Assembly: GCA_021234155.1 (NCBI GenBank) | Contig: JAJEKV010000049.1 | Location: forward strand, 7,747,727 to 7,811,726 | Source: Isoetes taiwanensis | Taxonomy: Eukaryota; Streptophyta; Lycopodiopsida; Isoetales; Isoetaceae | Length of the DNA: 64,000 nt | Direction: 5' to 3' | In this document: one piece after another, positions 47,601 to 57,497 of the stretch | How positions within the stretch are numbered: position 1 is the first letter of the stretch | Layout of the letters: every line of letters begins with the position of its first letter | Notes under the pieces: model-generated | Told to the model about the DNA's origin: nothing | Databases searched by the model: none | What the model saw: the letters and a program-made list of their open reading frames with translations, nothing else | Translations under genes and position numbers: made by a program

Positions 47601-48688
47601 TTCATGGTGATTGCACGAACCTTGTCGGAACGGTTAAGCCACAGGACTTTACTTTGGTTATTGCTGATCTTCCCTATGGGTTTAAGCTTAAAGACAGCAG
47701 ATACGACGACCAGCCCTTCAAATTTTCAGAGTTTAATGCTTTCATTGAAGGAATCAAGCAGATCTCAACGGCCAAACATTGGCGTTTAGTTACCTTCCAT
47801 TCGAGCATGCAGTCTGGCTTGGTGGAATCAGCTTTCAAAAATCACTTTGGTTCTCCAGTTCAGGCAGGATATGAAAACCTTGTCTGGTAAGTCTTATTCC
47901 AGAATACAATTACTTTTCTCTTTAATTACGTAGTGTGTATTCCGGAATAGTATTTCCTGTTTCTGGTTTTCGAAGTGTTTTCTTGTTTTTGCTAACATCA
48001 CTTTAAATGCTTCACTAGGTACAAAACGAACATCAACTACCATGGTGGAGGACCAAGGTTGCTCAGCAAGGTAGAGTACCTTCATGTAGCTTATTGGAGT
48101 TTTGATGGGAAGAGGACCATGGATCACTTTAACACTGCCGCCTGTCAAAACTTTTCAAACGTCCTAGAGTTTCCAGCAGTCTTACAGAAATTGCAGGACC
48201 CAAGTGCACAAGGCAGGATTGTGAATCACTACCAGAAACCACAAAAGCTCATCAACCATCTCCTGGACATGTTCTCGCGTCCAGGAGATTGGGTGCTTGA
48301 TGCTTTCTCTGGTTCTGGTACTACTATCGCATGTGCACTTAAGAAGGGCCGCAACTGTGTAGCCGTGGATATTGATAAGGAGGCTGTGCATTTTGTGAAG
48401 ATGAGACTGGCTGCCTTACCTACTTTACCAGATGAAAATCAAGAGTTAGGGGCCAAGTCTTCATCTGATTATGCTAAACTAACGTCCTCAGAGATACAGC
48501 CTCCATTCTCCAGCTCACTAGACGATGAGGCAACCTTTGCAGAGCTTAAAGAAGTAGCTTTAGCTACCATTCCAGAGGACAAGGAGGATAAAAAACTCAA
48601 GTCTCCAGCAAAGGAGCAGATAGAACAGAAGGACGAGATGGCAGAGAGCAGCAAAAAGAATGAAGAGGACTATGATGTAGATCTTTGA
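44643..48688 (+). CDS. Gene B: ParB-like domain plus beta-class DNA methyltransferase
   Basis: Exons by GT-AG signals: 44,643-44,650, 45,104-46,468, 46,531-46,760, 47,234-47,372, 47,444-47,886 and 48,019-48,688; about 950 codons. Exon 2 has an unknown N-terminal domain, a Ser/Pro/Lys-rich basic linker and a ParB/sulfiredoxin-like domain (PLQVRKIYADHLRNL, PIVVLVDRE, YALGGNHDFKARRQLY). Exons 5-6 hold the methyltransferase: LYSIIHGDCTNL, motif IV ADLPYGF, and later KPQKLINHLLDMFSRPGDW with motif I VLDAFSGSGTTIACALKKG. Motif IV before motif I means the beta class, like CcrM, which methylates adenine N6 or cytosine N4. DLPY instead of DPPY leaves the target base open. The C-terminus is a charged tail. 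The methyltransferase exons are intact. Exon 2 shows frame changes near 45,530, 46,035 and 46,395. Likely nuclear. Confidence 0.8.
44700..44870. repeat. Four-unit palindromic array in intron 1 of gene B, period 42 bp
   Basis: GTGTATTCCGGAATACAC occurs at 44,720, 44,762, 44,804 and 44,846, exactly 42 bp apart. The units are separated by a spacer that is itself nearly self-complementary (cgccttcgaggaaaggcg). As 42 is a multiple of three, two frames stay open across the array and give spurious repeat proteins. A lone fifth copy (tgtattctggaatag) lies at 45,036 in the same intron. Confidence 0.9.
46469..46530 (+). other. Short intron of gene B holding one palindrome
   Basis: A 62-bp intron (gtaagc...gaacag) whose main content is one copy of the palindrome, tgtattccagaatag, at 46,481. 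Confidence 0.6.
46822..47152. repeat. Seven-copy palindromic array in the third intron of gene B
   Basis: Copies of [t/c]gtattcNggaatacac with variation lie near 46,825, 46,866, 46,905, 46,945, 46,988 and 47,028, about 39-43 bp apart, with a seventh at 47,135. Several extend to gcaatgtgtatt...aatacacattgc. The spacers resemble each other in alternating orientation (ttgtctctagaaaggca; gcttttctagagacaagc). Some copies have lost the central base pairs while the flanks stay complementary. Confidence 0.85.
47887..48018 (+). other. Intron of gene B between the two methyltransferase exons, two palindromes
   Basis: Begins gtaagtc and ends cttcactag. Holds tattccagaatac at 47,894 and tgtattccggaatag at 47,936. 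Splicing joins TG to GTAC, restoring Trp-Tyr and keeping the methyltransferase frame. Confidence 0.75.
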
Positions 48689-49014
48689 CTACTGCATATA
48701 AAAAGTATCATTATTTATTACAATGAATCTTCAATATTGATGTACAACAATTTATTAAAAACATAATACTTTTTTTTCCTTTCTATTCTGGTGCTTTTTT
48801 TTGTAATGCTTTCAGTCTCTTCAAGTCTATGCCTAAATTTCGCTATTTTTATGATTTCTATTTCATAAGTACAAAGTTTTCGTCTAATGATGGGCCAAAA
48901 TGGCATGAAAAAAATTGCGAACCTCCATAAATTCTCAACAACTATCAAAAAAGGCTTATTTTAGAAACATGGTATTTTTTTAAAGGGAATCTTTGAAACG
49001 GGAGTGATGCAACA

Positions 49015-49038
49015 CTCCCGTTTAATTTGCAATCGTGT
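49015..49038 (-). repeat. Element M, right terminal inverted repeat
   Basis: Plus strand reads ctcccgtttaat then ttgcaatcgtgt, followed by the tccaca target duplication. Just inside, gaaacgggagt and actcccgttt form a further small inverted pair. Confidence 0.8.
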
Positions 49039-49044
49039 TCCACA

Positions 49045-50400
49045 CATATTCTTAGAGAACCATTCTTTTTTAGAACTGGCACAATACAAGAAACCCAAGA
49101 AGGGTTCACAATGTCAACTATCAAACCTGACTCCTGCATTTTGAATAATATAAGATCTAAAAGTGAGGAATTAATTCTTCTCAATCTCTGCATGACAGGT
49201 TTAGTATCTTCACGAACTTTTATCTCAAACTCACAAATGCTCCTATCGACCCCTTTCAATTCTGAATATTCCCATGCAAAAACATCCACCCAATCTTCAA
49301 AGTACTTAATCATTTTACCTTTGCAATCTTCATCATATAGATCTCCCATTTGCAAAGTCCTGGACATACCTCCTTTGTGCACTTCAAGTTCTTTGTGTGA
49401 TTCCTCTTGTGCTAGGTTGATGGTCAAGATAGGATGAAACTGAGAGAGTTCATCTTCATCTAGGACATCTTCCTTGATAGCTCCCTCAGAGAGATGCTCT
49501 AAGAGTGTTTTCCTGCACAAAGAATCAGCCTCAAAGTTTTTGGACCTTGGAATATGATAAATTTCCCAATGATAAAAAAAAGTTAGCAATTCTCGAGCTT
49601 GTGTGTTCAGATCCTCCATATCTTGATGTTTTGTTTGGTATTCTCCCAAAATCTGTTTGCAAACAAGTTGTGAGTCTCCATAGATAACAATATGGGAAAT
49701 ATTCATGAACCTTGCTTCCTGTAGGCCTGCAATGAGGGCCCTATATTCTGCTGCATTAGAAGAAATATTAGGATGAATTCTCCCTATTTTAGTCATCGAC
49801 TTAAGATGCAGCATCCTTCCGAATAGCAGCAGAAGAAGCAATCCCTAATTTTTAGACATACCTCCATCAAACCAAAGGTAGGCCTTGTTTTCTTTTGGAT
49901 CAGGGAACTCTACATGAGCAAAGTTGATAACTTCTTTATTTATATCAACATCTAGACCTAAACTGTAAACTCCTAACTCTTCTTCCTGCAAAATATCCAC
50001 ATCTATGAATCTAATGTTAGCGTAAGGGTCGGGTTTGGTTTACCGGTTTAATGGAAGTTGCTCCATTTGAAATAGTGCAAATACCTTCGGACCATATAGG
50101 CCTAGCATCTCTTGTTTTCATCCACCTTCTTCCCAATAATAAATCATAGATGTTAGCATGGTTAACATTCTCAAAATCAACAACCACAAATGTAGCTAAG
50201 ACAATGATTCCCCCCAGATAATGCAGACACATTTCTCACCACTCCCTTTGGTACTACCTTAGCATTGGAAAAGGATTTTTAGAACAATAGAAGTGTTGTC
50301 TTCTACTTTGAGATTCAGTGTTTTTTCATAACATGATAAGGCATGACATTTAGGGAGGAACCTCCATCCAACAAAACCTTATCTAAATGGGAGGTACCTA
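49045..50400 (-). CDS. Element Z protease, extra RNase H and 5' part of the reverse transcriptase, broken
   Basis: Fossil pol remnant to the right of M. On the minus strand the protease-side stretch includes VVVDFENVNHANIYDLLLGRR. The extra RNase H follows (NAAEYRALIAGLQ, VIYGDSQLVCKQIL, HIPRSKNFEADSL), then the start of the reverse transcriptase (QESGLIVDIVNPSWVSCIVP, KKNGSLRIC), which stops where M begins. Confidence 0.8.
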
Positions 50401-51960
50401 TAGTAGCACTACAAATAAAAGCACCCGGATCTTCAATTGTGCTCTCGGTAAATTTCTTGAAATGTTGTTGCAAGTTTCTGCAGCAATTTCTTCAACATTT
50501 TGGGTATTCTTGATAAGCTTTTCCCTGTATGATGGTGCAATCCTTAATAAAGTTAGTAAGTCTACAGTAACCTTGGAGTTTTTCATAAGTAATTCAAATT
50601 CATCAAGCTCAGAATCTTTCTGTTTATACCTTTGAACAGGGGGAGGAGCTATATCCTGAGGATTTGGCTGAAATGTTACCTTAGGAGCTACAATTGGTGG
50701 GACAGAACTTGCAGATGTACCTGAATGGAGCCTAGCACGTGTTTGCACAACCATAACATCTTGTTCTTCTTGTTCTTCTGCACAAGTCTCAATAAAACTA
50801 ACATTGGACACCTGTTTACCTTTTTCTTGCTTTGCAAGGTAATTCTTGACACCTTCTTGAGAACTTCTCTTCATGACCTATTTCTTTGCAAAAAGAACAA
50901 ACAGGACATTCTCTACCAAAATGGCCCCTTTGTGGCATTTAGGACAAGATCTTGCAAAGCAGTTTTCAGCCCTATGATAGGGTTTACCACAGTTTGTGCA
51001 TTCAGGTATGGCAGAGCTAGAAGAAAGAGCATTATTACTATTTTTTAACTCCATGAGTTGTTTGGTAACTTCTAAAAGAGCTTCAGACACCTTACTTATC
51101 TCAGATTTCACTTCTAAAACCACGAGGGTCTAGCTCTTGACTTTTGGCTTTTCTTTTTTCCTTCCGAACTCGCATACACGGGCAGCATTAGCATAATGTA
51201 ACTTCGTGTTTCGGTATCATGATGAGGAGGGTAGAATGGATCTCTGACTTCTTCATCAGGCAAATAGCTTAGCATTTCTACTAAATCTACAGCCTTTACA
51301 AATGTCTTATGGATTGAATCTAGCTCACCAAACTTTTGAAGTTTTAATAACTTTCTATAAATCTTAGGCCTGGACATCAAACCTCTGATAAAGGAAGCAA
51401 CCAGATGCAAAGTTGGGTGGGAAACATGGTTCCTATTACACACCAGCAAATAAGAGTTAAATCTTTCCACATACTGTTTCACACTTTCACCAGATTTAAT
51501 AGAAAAGGAATTGAGCTCAAAAACAAGATCCTGGGGTGAAGTAGTCTTACCAAACCTTGATGTAAAAACTTTGTTCCAATTCATCCCACTTAGTACCTAT
51601 TGACAGGTTCGAAATCCAACAGGATCTGGCCTCATCACCTTTCATGCATTTGATAAACTCAGCAAACCTGGTACCTTTCTTCTTTCCATGCTCCTCATAA
51701 TATTCTTCAAAATTTTTCAAGAAATGGTTAGCATTCATGGAAGAATCATAACAAGGGGAAGAAACAGGTATAGTGAGCTCAAATTGGTAAGGAGCTTGTG
51801 GAGGAAAAGGCAAAGCAGAAACATTTGTAACATTTGTGGGAACTGGTAGCCACTTTCATGCTTACCCCTACTAGATCTGGTTGACCTGTTACCTCGGGTT
51901 GCTCAACAGTGCTCAGCAGTCTTTCTTGGTGCCATGGAGTTCAACTTCCGGTGAAAATCT
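50401..51960 (-). CDS. Element Z gag region, broken
   Basis: Fossil gag on the minus strand. It has PYQFELTIPVSSPCYDSSMN, NHFLKNFEEYYEEHGKK, a capsid-like stretch (SVKQYVERFNSYLLVCNRN) and a Cys/His cluster (CTNCGKPYHRAENC, CPKCHKG). It matches the gag region of element Y throughout. Confidence 0.75.
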
Positions 51961-51978
51961 CGGTGGGGACCTCCAAAA

Positions 51979-54427
51979 TGTTAGCCTAAAACCTGGAATT
52001 TTAGTCTAACCTCAAGGGAGCTCAAACAAATTGGTTAGGACCTCCAGATCACTTAGGGTGATCAATCCTCAACATATGAAGTGAGAAAAATCATTTTGAA
52101 ATAATGGTTTCTTCAAAATCACTAGAGTCCCTGAAACTGAAAAAACTGTCAGAGCAAATATTGGTTTTGCAGACACACCTTGTGAGATTTTCGAGATGCG
52201 ATTGGTGGTATAGATGATCAACAAGCAGGGGAAACTGATGGTGAAGATTTGACTTGATTTGAATAGGGGGAGGCTGAGAAAATCTAGGTCAAAGTCGGGT
52301 CAAAAAGTTGGCCAGTGCCAAAACAGAGAGCCAAATTTTGCAGATGGAGCTTGATAAGGAATTTTGAGTTGGAATCTGTGCAGGCAACTTCAGAATAGCC
52401 CCTAGATCACGTGCATAGAGTTTAAATAGCAAAAGATGTTTTAGTTTTTCTCTGTAAGTAGCCAAAGCCTCGAGAAAAGCATAACCACTGTAACAGTCAT
52501 GGAAGAGAAGTTCTTTTATATGTTTTCTTTGAATGTATAGGTTTCTAATGTTTTTGTGAAGATGGAATGCAACTTCCTAAAGAGAATATAACTTGGAATA
52601 AATATTTTTGGCTTAGCTTGTTTAGTTTTAGCTTTAAAAGAACAATGCAGAATTACCAAAGATGAATGTATAATGATGACAATAATTTTCCAGGCAAAGA
52701 CTATGCATTATCATAATATAATAATGTAATACAAAAATTTAATAGTGTCAACCGGGCATTACCAAAGCTTAGAATATAATAGTACTTGAGGGCGAATTCC
52801 AGGTCTGTCTGAGCCTCTAGAGAATCTCAGATCTACCAATGAAGCTAAATGAAATGATTATTTGAGTTTATGGCAAGTGCCTCAATGTCGAACTAGTCAC
52901 CGGACGATCATTCAATTTCGAAAGCGTAACAGCGAGCAAAATGAGTAGAGCAGATCAAGATAATAGCAGTGCGCCAAGATCACAGAGGTCTATCTCTGAG
53001 GGGACGTCCCGATTTGATCTGTAATGCTGGTTTAAGAACTGTTCTTCCCACAAAACTAGCTCGGCCGAGTGATTTAAGGTCAAATTTGAGCAATTTCTCA
53101 TGGGTCGAAAGTGCCCACGGAAGGGTCCCCAAGGTCTCGGAAAAGGTTCAGGAGTTGATCTCGGGAGAAAATTGGCGGGATTCAATCAAATTATGGCACG
53201 AATTGGCCGAATTTAGCAGCTTCCCTATTTTCTAGGGTTCGTCGAAAATTTTCGAATGTGATATATCCCACAGGCAAAAACGAGTCTGGCAGCTTCTGTA
53301 TATAAGGAATAGTGTTGACCCCACTATTAAATTTACGTGCCACGCAGAGGGGACACCCAGCTCAGAGGTTCCGCCCCCCGCCCCGCTGCCACGTGGAAAA
53401 ATTGGGGGACACGGAACTATGCAGAAATAGACAGGGTAGATAGGCTAGAATAGGTTTTTTATTTTTTTTTGGCACGCATCCCAAGAATCCAATTTTGAAG
53501 GCCTTCCCAAGGGTTTTTTTTCAAATTTAAAAAGGCCAAATTAGCTCTTTTTTGCCAAGCTTTCCATCTAGAAGGTTTTCAGGTCAAACTGAAACATTTG
53601 AATTTTTGTCCATTTTGACCCATGGTCAATGAATATTGCAACATAGGGATGGTGAAAAAGTCATGGGAATAAGATGGGAAAAGGGTGTAAACAGGCTATA
53701 CTAGGGTTTAGGAAGATGAAATGAGAATGAAAAAAGTTTTTTGCCTTTGAAGTTTTTCAAGATCATTAGGGGCAATTCTCAATTGAAGGTAGGATCAATA
53801 AAAAAATGGGTAGTGAAATGATGGGAAAAGGTCTCAAAAGTGGAAAAAATGGTGAAAGAAAGGTTATAAAAGGTTCATAGGACATAAAAAGGTGGATATG
53901 GAATGAAGACAAGAAGGGTACCTCTGTAGCACTTGATTTCATCTCAGATTGTCTCTAATGCTCAAATCATACCTCATAGTGAAGATACGTTTGCTCAAAG
54001 CCTAAGGGTCTTCCAAACTTCTATAAGGGTCTTCCAAACTTCAAGGCTAGAATAAGAGCACGTTTCATTTCCAAGATGGCATCCTTATGTGTGTGACTTC
54101 AAACTACTAATGAAACTCAAGCAAGCTTCATAAGGTTGAGCTTTGGTAAAACATCTTGTGCTTTCTTGATAATCTTGCTATAGCCTTTGCCTGGTCTTCA
54201 AATCAAAGGAAAATGTTAAACAAATGGGAATGTGTCTAAAAGGTGTTTTACCTCAAGGAAAAGATTAGGCTATAAAAGGAGATCCCCAATGCCTTCCAAA
54301 CTTGGTCAAATGTCTTCCAAACTCTAATGGGATCACAATAGCCTGAAACTTTTCCTTAGAGGAAATATAGATGAAACAAAAGTTTTTGATAATAGATGCT
54401 AGTCCATGTTGCCAGAAATGGGCAACA
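51979..54427 (-). repeat. Element Z, 5' LTR
   Basis: 2,449 bp copy of 23,112-25,559. On the inner side the minus strand continues ttttggaggtccccaccgag, the primer-binding-site position, as in element Y. Confidence 0.9.
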
Positions 54428-54432
54428 GACGG

Positions 54433-54611
54433 GCCGTCACTTGTCTGAGCGCCGCCTCTTGTTGACGCCAGGCGTGGTCTTTGTCTGCGTGGTCTGCTTG
54501 GTCTTCTGCTGAGCCTTTGATGACTGACCCGCGCCTAATTGTGGATCCTTGGCCTTGACTTGGTCCGTCGTATGCATGAATAGTCCTGTACCAGGAGGCA
54601 CAGGACTAACA
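54433..54611 (-). repeat. Element W, 5' LTR (second part)
   Basis: Continuation of the LTR that begins at 22,699, from gccgtcac to actaaca, followed by the acaaa target duplication of W at 54,612-54,616. Confidence 0.9.
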
Positions 54612-54616
54612 ACAAA

Positions 54617-54995
54617 GTTAAGGGTAAGTCCACAACCCTAGTGGCGTCTAACTTGTAATTTGGGAATAAGCCCACATTAGATGGCACCCATAGTAATGAA
54701 GACCACGTTATGGTGGTAATGTTTATCATGAAGCTGCAAGTATGAAAAGGAGCAATGAAGACTCCAAGATAAGAAGCCCCACAAAATTCTTAAGAAGAAG
54801 ATCATATGAAGGTTTCTTCATGAAGATTAAGGGGGAGTATTAACAGTAATGAATGAGATATTAATCTCCCTGAACAAACACAAATGAGATTGTGCTTGTA
54901 CACATCATCAATCCATGCCAAAGGACATGATGATGTGGAATGTGTCCATTCATGAAGAGATGCAACTCATGCAATCCAGGCTATTTGGATTAACT
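54617..54995 (+). repeat. Element O: end of the internal part and right terminal repeat
   Basis: The internal sequence resumes after W and ends in a purine tract attaagggggag (about 54,826-54,837). From tattaacagtaatg at 54,838 the sequence repeats 10,580-10,762 to about 54,995. Confidence 0.65.
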
Positions 54996-56097
54996 CTGAT
55001 AACCCACAATAGGACATACTAAGTTAGTACAGTACCATGAGGAGAGTTGGACTAATCGTTTAGTGTCCATAGCCAAGAGCTTAGATAGTGTGGCCGAAGT
55101 CCAAGGCGAAGGCGCTGGAGCTGAGGCACTTAATTGGAGGTAGGAGGAGCCAAAAGGTAAAAGCAACAAATGAGAGGCTCCACAAATAGTCTGGCAAGCT
55201 ACTATAGTACATGGATGGGGTAACGTTAGCATTATCCAAGAAAATAAAATGACCAGCTGCATGAAAACATAAACAGTCTTGTAAGGTTTGACAGAACAAC
55301 ATAAAAGGTCTAATGCTAATATGTGAGTGTATTTTACAAAGAAAGAAGGAATTGAGATTTATTAACGTCTATGGCAGGCCGATGCAGTCTATAAGAATAC
55401 AATTGTAATGTATCAACAGCTAGGAGCAAGTAATGTGCATCCTAATAACATGTAATCTTAGGCAAAAAAACAAATTAAAACTTGAAAATTAAGGTAACTC
55501 ATGCATTTTCTCTAGTAGGCAAAATATGAGGTAATCCACGTTGTTCCTGTTCTGTTCTTCTGAGCTGCCTGCTTAACTCTTTTAGCAACCCTCAAGGAAA
55601 CTGCTTTAGAGCCAGTTTGTCCCTGAGTTTATAGCCCGTAATTAATCATGTTTTTTTTTTTCGACAACAGATACTTAAATACCCTGGATGTTCAATAAAC
55701 CCTGACCAGTGAAATTGAAGAAACGATCTCTGTAAACTGCATTTTTTAAGAAGCTGTTTCAAAATTATCCATGTTTGTGCTAAATATGACTGCTCAAAAT
55801 CATACCAAATAAGCTAGTTTATCTCTTGTATGGAGAGATCAAGCAATTACAGGAGTGCATTTGCGAGCAGATGAATGGCCTTGAGGGTCCAAATTGGAAA
55901 CATGGCAGCTGATGAACCAGCCTACATCATGATTTGAAGCAGCTTTACTTTCAAACACCTGCATAAATCCTTCTACAGAGTTATCTACTAAAAGGAAATT
56001 TTGCAAGAACTTTCTAAGTCTTTCAGCTGATGCATTTTATAACAAGACCAGGTTATCTTGGCATGGACATTCCAAATACGGTGAGATTCTCAATGGG
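54996..56097. other. Unassigned stretch
   Basis: No gene, repeat or structural RNA recognised. All open frames are short and lack familiar motifs. Confidence 0.4.
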
Positions 56098-56106
56098 GTA
56101 ATTTAA

Positions 56107-56518
56107 GGAGCACCGTATTCCTACTCCGGGAAGTGGTAAACCCGGACACATGTCCGGGTTAACCACTGCTGCTCAGTTTCAAGCTCAAAAGACAACAGTT
56201 TCTACATGTTTTTTCACTGATCTTGCTTGATGCATGCTCAAATCTCTTGCTCTTTTGATAGAATGAGGTTTTTAGGGGCTGCCAAGGTGATTCCAATGAT
56301 GTTTGAACCGGATTGAACCGTTCAATAAGTTGATTGCAAGCTCTATTCAAAGATTAGCATGCCAAAACACAGTCCCATGCTCAGTTCACCGCGTGGTTAT
56401 CCCAGCAAAAAAAAAAGTGGTTAACCCGGACAAAAGTGTGGTTAACTCGGACATGACAGTGGTTAACCTGGACATGTGTCCGGGTTTACCACTTCCCGGA
56501 GTAGGAATACGGCGCTCC
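56107..56518. mobile_element. Mutator-type MITE, 412 bp
   Basis: Terminal inverted repeats of about 60 bp start ggagc[a/g]ccgtattcctac. The 9-bp direct repeat gtaatttaa stands at 56,098-56,106 and 56,519-56,527, the size typical of Mutator-like elements. The TIRs contain the palindrome ggacacatgtcc. Near the right end there are further copies of gtggttaacccggaca-like units (about 56,417-56,470). No coding capacity. Confidence 0.85.
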
Positions 56519-56527
56519 GTAATTTAA

Positions 56528-57492
56528 GATGTTCACAAAATGCCAACAAAAACCTCATTCTATAGAAGCTATATAATAATTGAGCTGTGTAATGGTGGAA
56601 AACGGACATTACCTAGTTTGTATTACAGAGTGATTCATTATGGTGTGGAAATCAACAACAGGTAGCATCCATTGTTGCAGTTGTTGCTTGATTTTCGTAC
56701 AAAGATATCTGCTCATAACGAACAAAGTACCAATGTATGCTAGCAACAACTCATATGTAAAAACTCTTTTTCGATTGTGTTAGCATGCTATAGTTCTCTG
56801 TGACCTATGTCTTAAACATGTTCTTGCCAGCATATAGCCAGATAAGAAAACGTACTGAGACAAAGGATTAGGAACTTAATTCGAGCTAAATAGGCATTTA
56901 ATTATTCCACTCTTAGCTTGTTCTGCCCAATATCTCTAAATTTTGCCTCTAAAATGTATGGTAGTGCCAAGCCCGTCTCGACTACTGACTTCATCATTAT
57001 GTACAGAAATTAGCAATAACACTTTGAAGAGGTCACATGTTTATGGGCTCTAGTTTCTTCTATGCTGCTCTAAGAGAGCTGATCTGGGAGTCCATAACAT
57101 GAGCAAGATGCCTACAATTGCACAATTTATAGATACTATCAGTAAAGGACACGATTGGCATGCTAACTCCTAGCTGCATACCTTCGTATACTATCCCTGC
57201 CATTAAATATTTCAGAAATCAATTCAATAGGTACTGCACTATAATCATCTAGGATCAACTTAAATCCTGGATGTTATTTCAAATAACTGCGCAATCTTCT
57301 AAATATGCAGGGGCTTCCTGAGCTCACCAACACTTTGCAAGGAGGCCACAGCTATCGGCATCTATCATACACATGTTTCCAGCTGATTAACATGAGAAAT
57401 AAGGATTCCATTGTACCCCCGGGAAAATGTAGAGCAGCATGATCTGCCAAGACATCATGCACAGGAATGATGTTATGAACTGATATGATATT
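56528..57492. other. Unassigned stretch
   Basis: AT-rich sequence with no recognised gene or element. Confidence 0.4.
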
Positions 57493-57497
57493 ATTCT

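Larger units (their letters stand above)
40738..49038. mobile_element. Element M: 8.3-kb TIR transposon with a DUF7869-type gene and a ParB-methyltransferase gene
   Basis: Inserted in the reverse-transcriptase region of Z. The 6-bp direct repeat tccaca stands at 40,732-40,737 and 49,039-49,044, and without M the flanks line up in length with the same site in element Y. The ends are imperfect inverted repeats of about 24 bp. Both start ACA and both contain attaaacgggag; a shared aaagattccc lies a little further in. Inside are two divergent genes: gene A (minus, 41,092-44,308) and gene B (plus, 44,643-48,688), with a shared promoter between them. No reverse transcriptase, DNA polymerase B or capsid gene was seen, so it is neither an LTR element nor a Polinton. 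I do not know a named superfamily with this gene pair. Confidence 0.85.
23112..54427 (-). mobile_element. Element Z: Ty3/gypsy-type element with 2.45-kb LTRs, split by Y and M
   Basis: LTRs at 23,112-25,559 and 51,979-54,427 (TGTTAGCC...GGGCAACA) with target duplication gacgg. On the minus strand the order is gag with zinc knuckles, protease, an extra RNase H, reverse transcriptase, RNase H and integrase. The element was later interrupted twice: by its relative Y (27,347-39,447) between RNase H and integrase, and by M (40,738-49,038) within the reverse transcriptase. LTR differences are few apart from one dense patch, so it is young. Broken, with several breaks besides the two insertions. Confidence 0.9.
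12804..54611 (-). mobile_element. Element W: Ty3/gypsy-type LTR element with accessory region
   Basis: Bounded by the target duplication acaaa (12,799-12,803 and 54,612-54,616). LTRs of about 591 bp begin TGTTTGG and end CTAACA. Own length is about 10.5 kb once the later insertion Z (23,112-54,427) is set aside. Read on the minus strand the order is 5' LTR, gag, protease, reverse transcriptase, RNase H, the start of the integrase linker, a segment with an antisense ORF, a long accessory coding region, and the 3' LTR. No integrase core was found. The LTRs differ at only about three bases and one indel by eye, so the insertion is young. Broken, with roughly three or more breaks in the coding parts. 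Confidence 0.9.
10580..54995 (+). mobile_element. Element O: non-autonomous LTR element, outermost of the nest
   Basis: Near-identical terminal segments begin with tattaacagtaatg at 10,580 and 54,838 in the same orientation. The right copy is preceded by a purine tract (attaagggggag), which gives a plus orientation. The internal part is only about 2.2 kb (to 12,798, resuming at 54,617) and shows no reverse transcriptase or integrase, as in TRIM/LARD-type elements. Everything between is the later insertion W. The right terminal segment looks shortened, so a target duplication could not be defined. Treated as a fossil. Confidence 0.6.

Noticed and set aside
44700-47950. Heat-shock elements (TTCnnGAA)
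   Set aside because: The palindrome contains TTCnnGAA, but most copies lie inside introns and the related module uses an unrelated core. Heat-shock control alone does not explain the arrays, though it is not excluded for promoter copies.
40738-49038. Element M as a Polinton or other virus-like element
   Set aside because: No DNA polymerase B, capsid, packaging ATPase or protease gene was seen. The element has only two genes and a short TSD.
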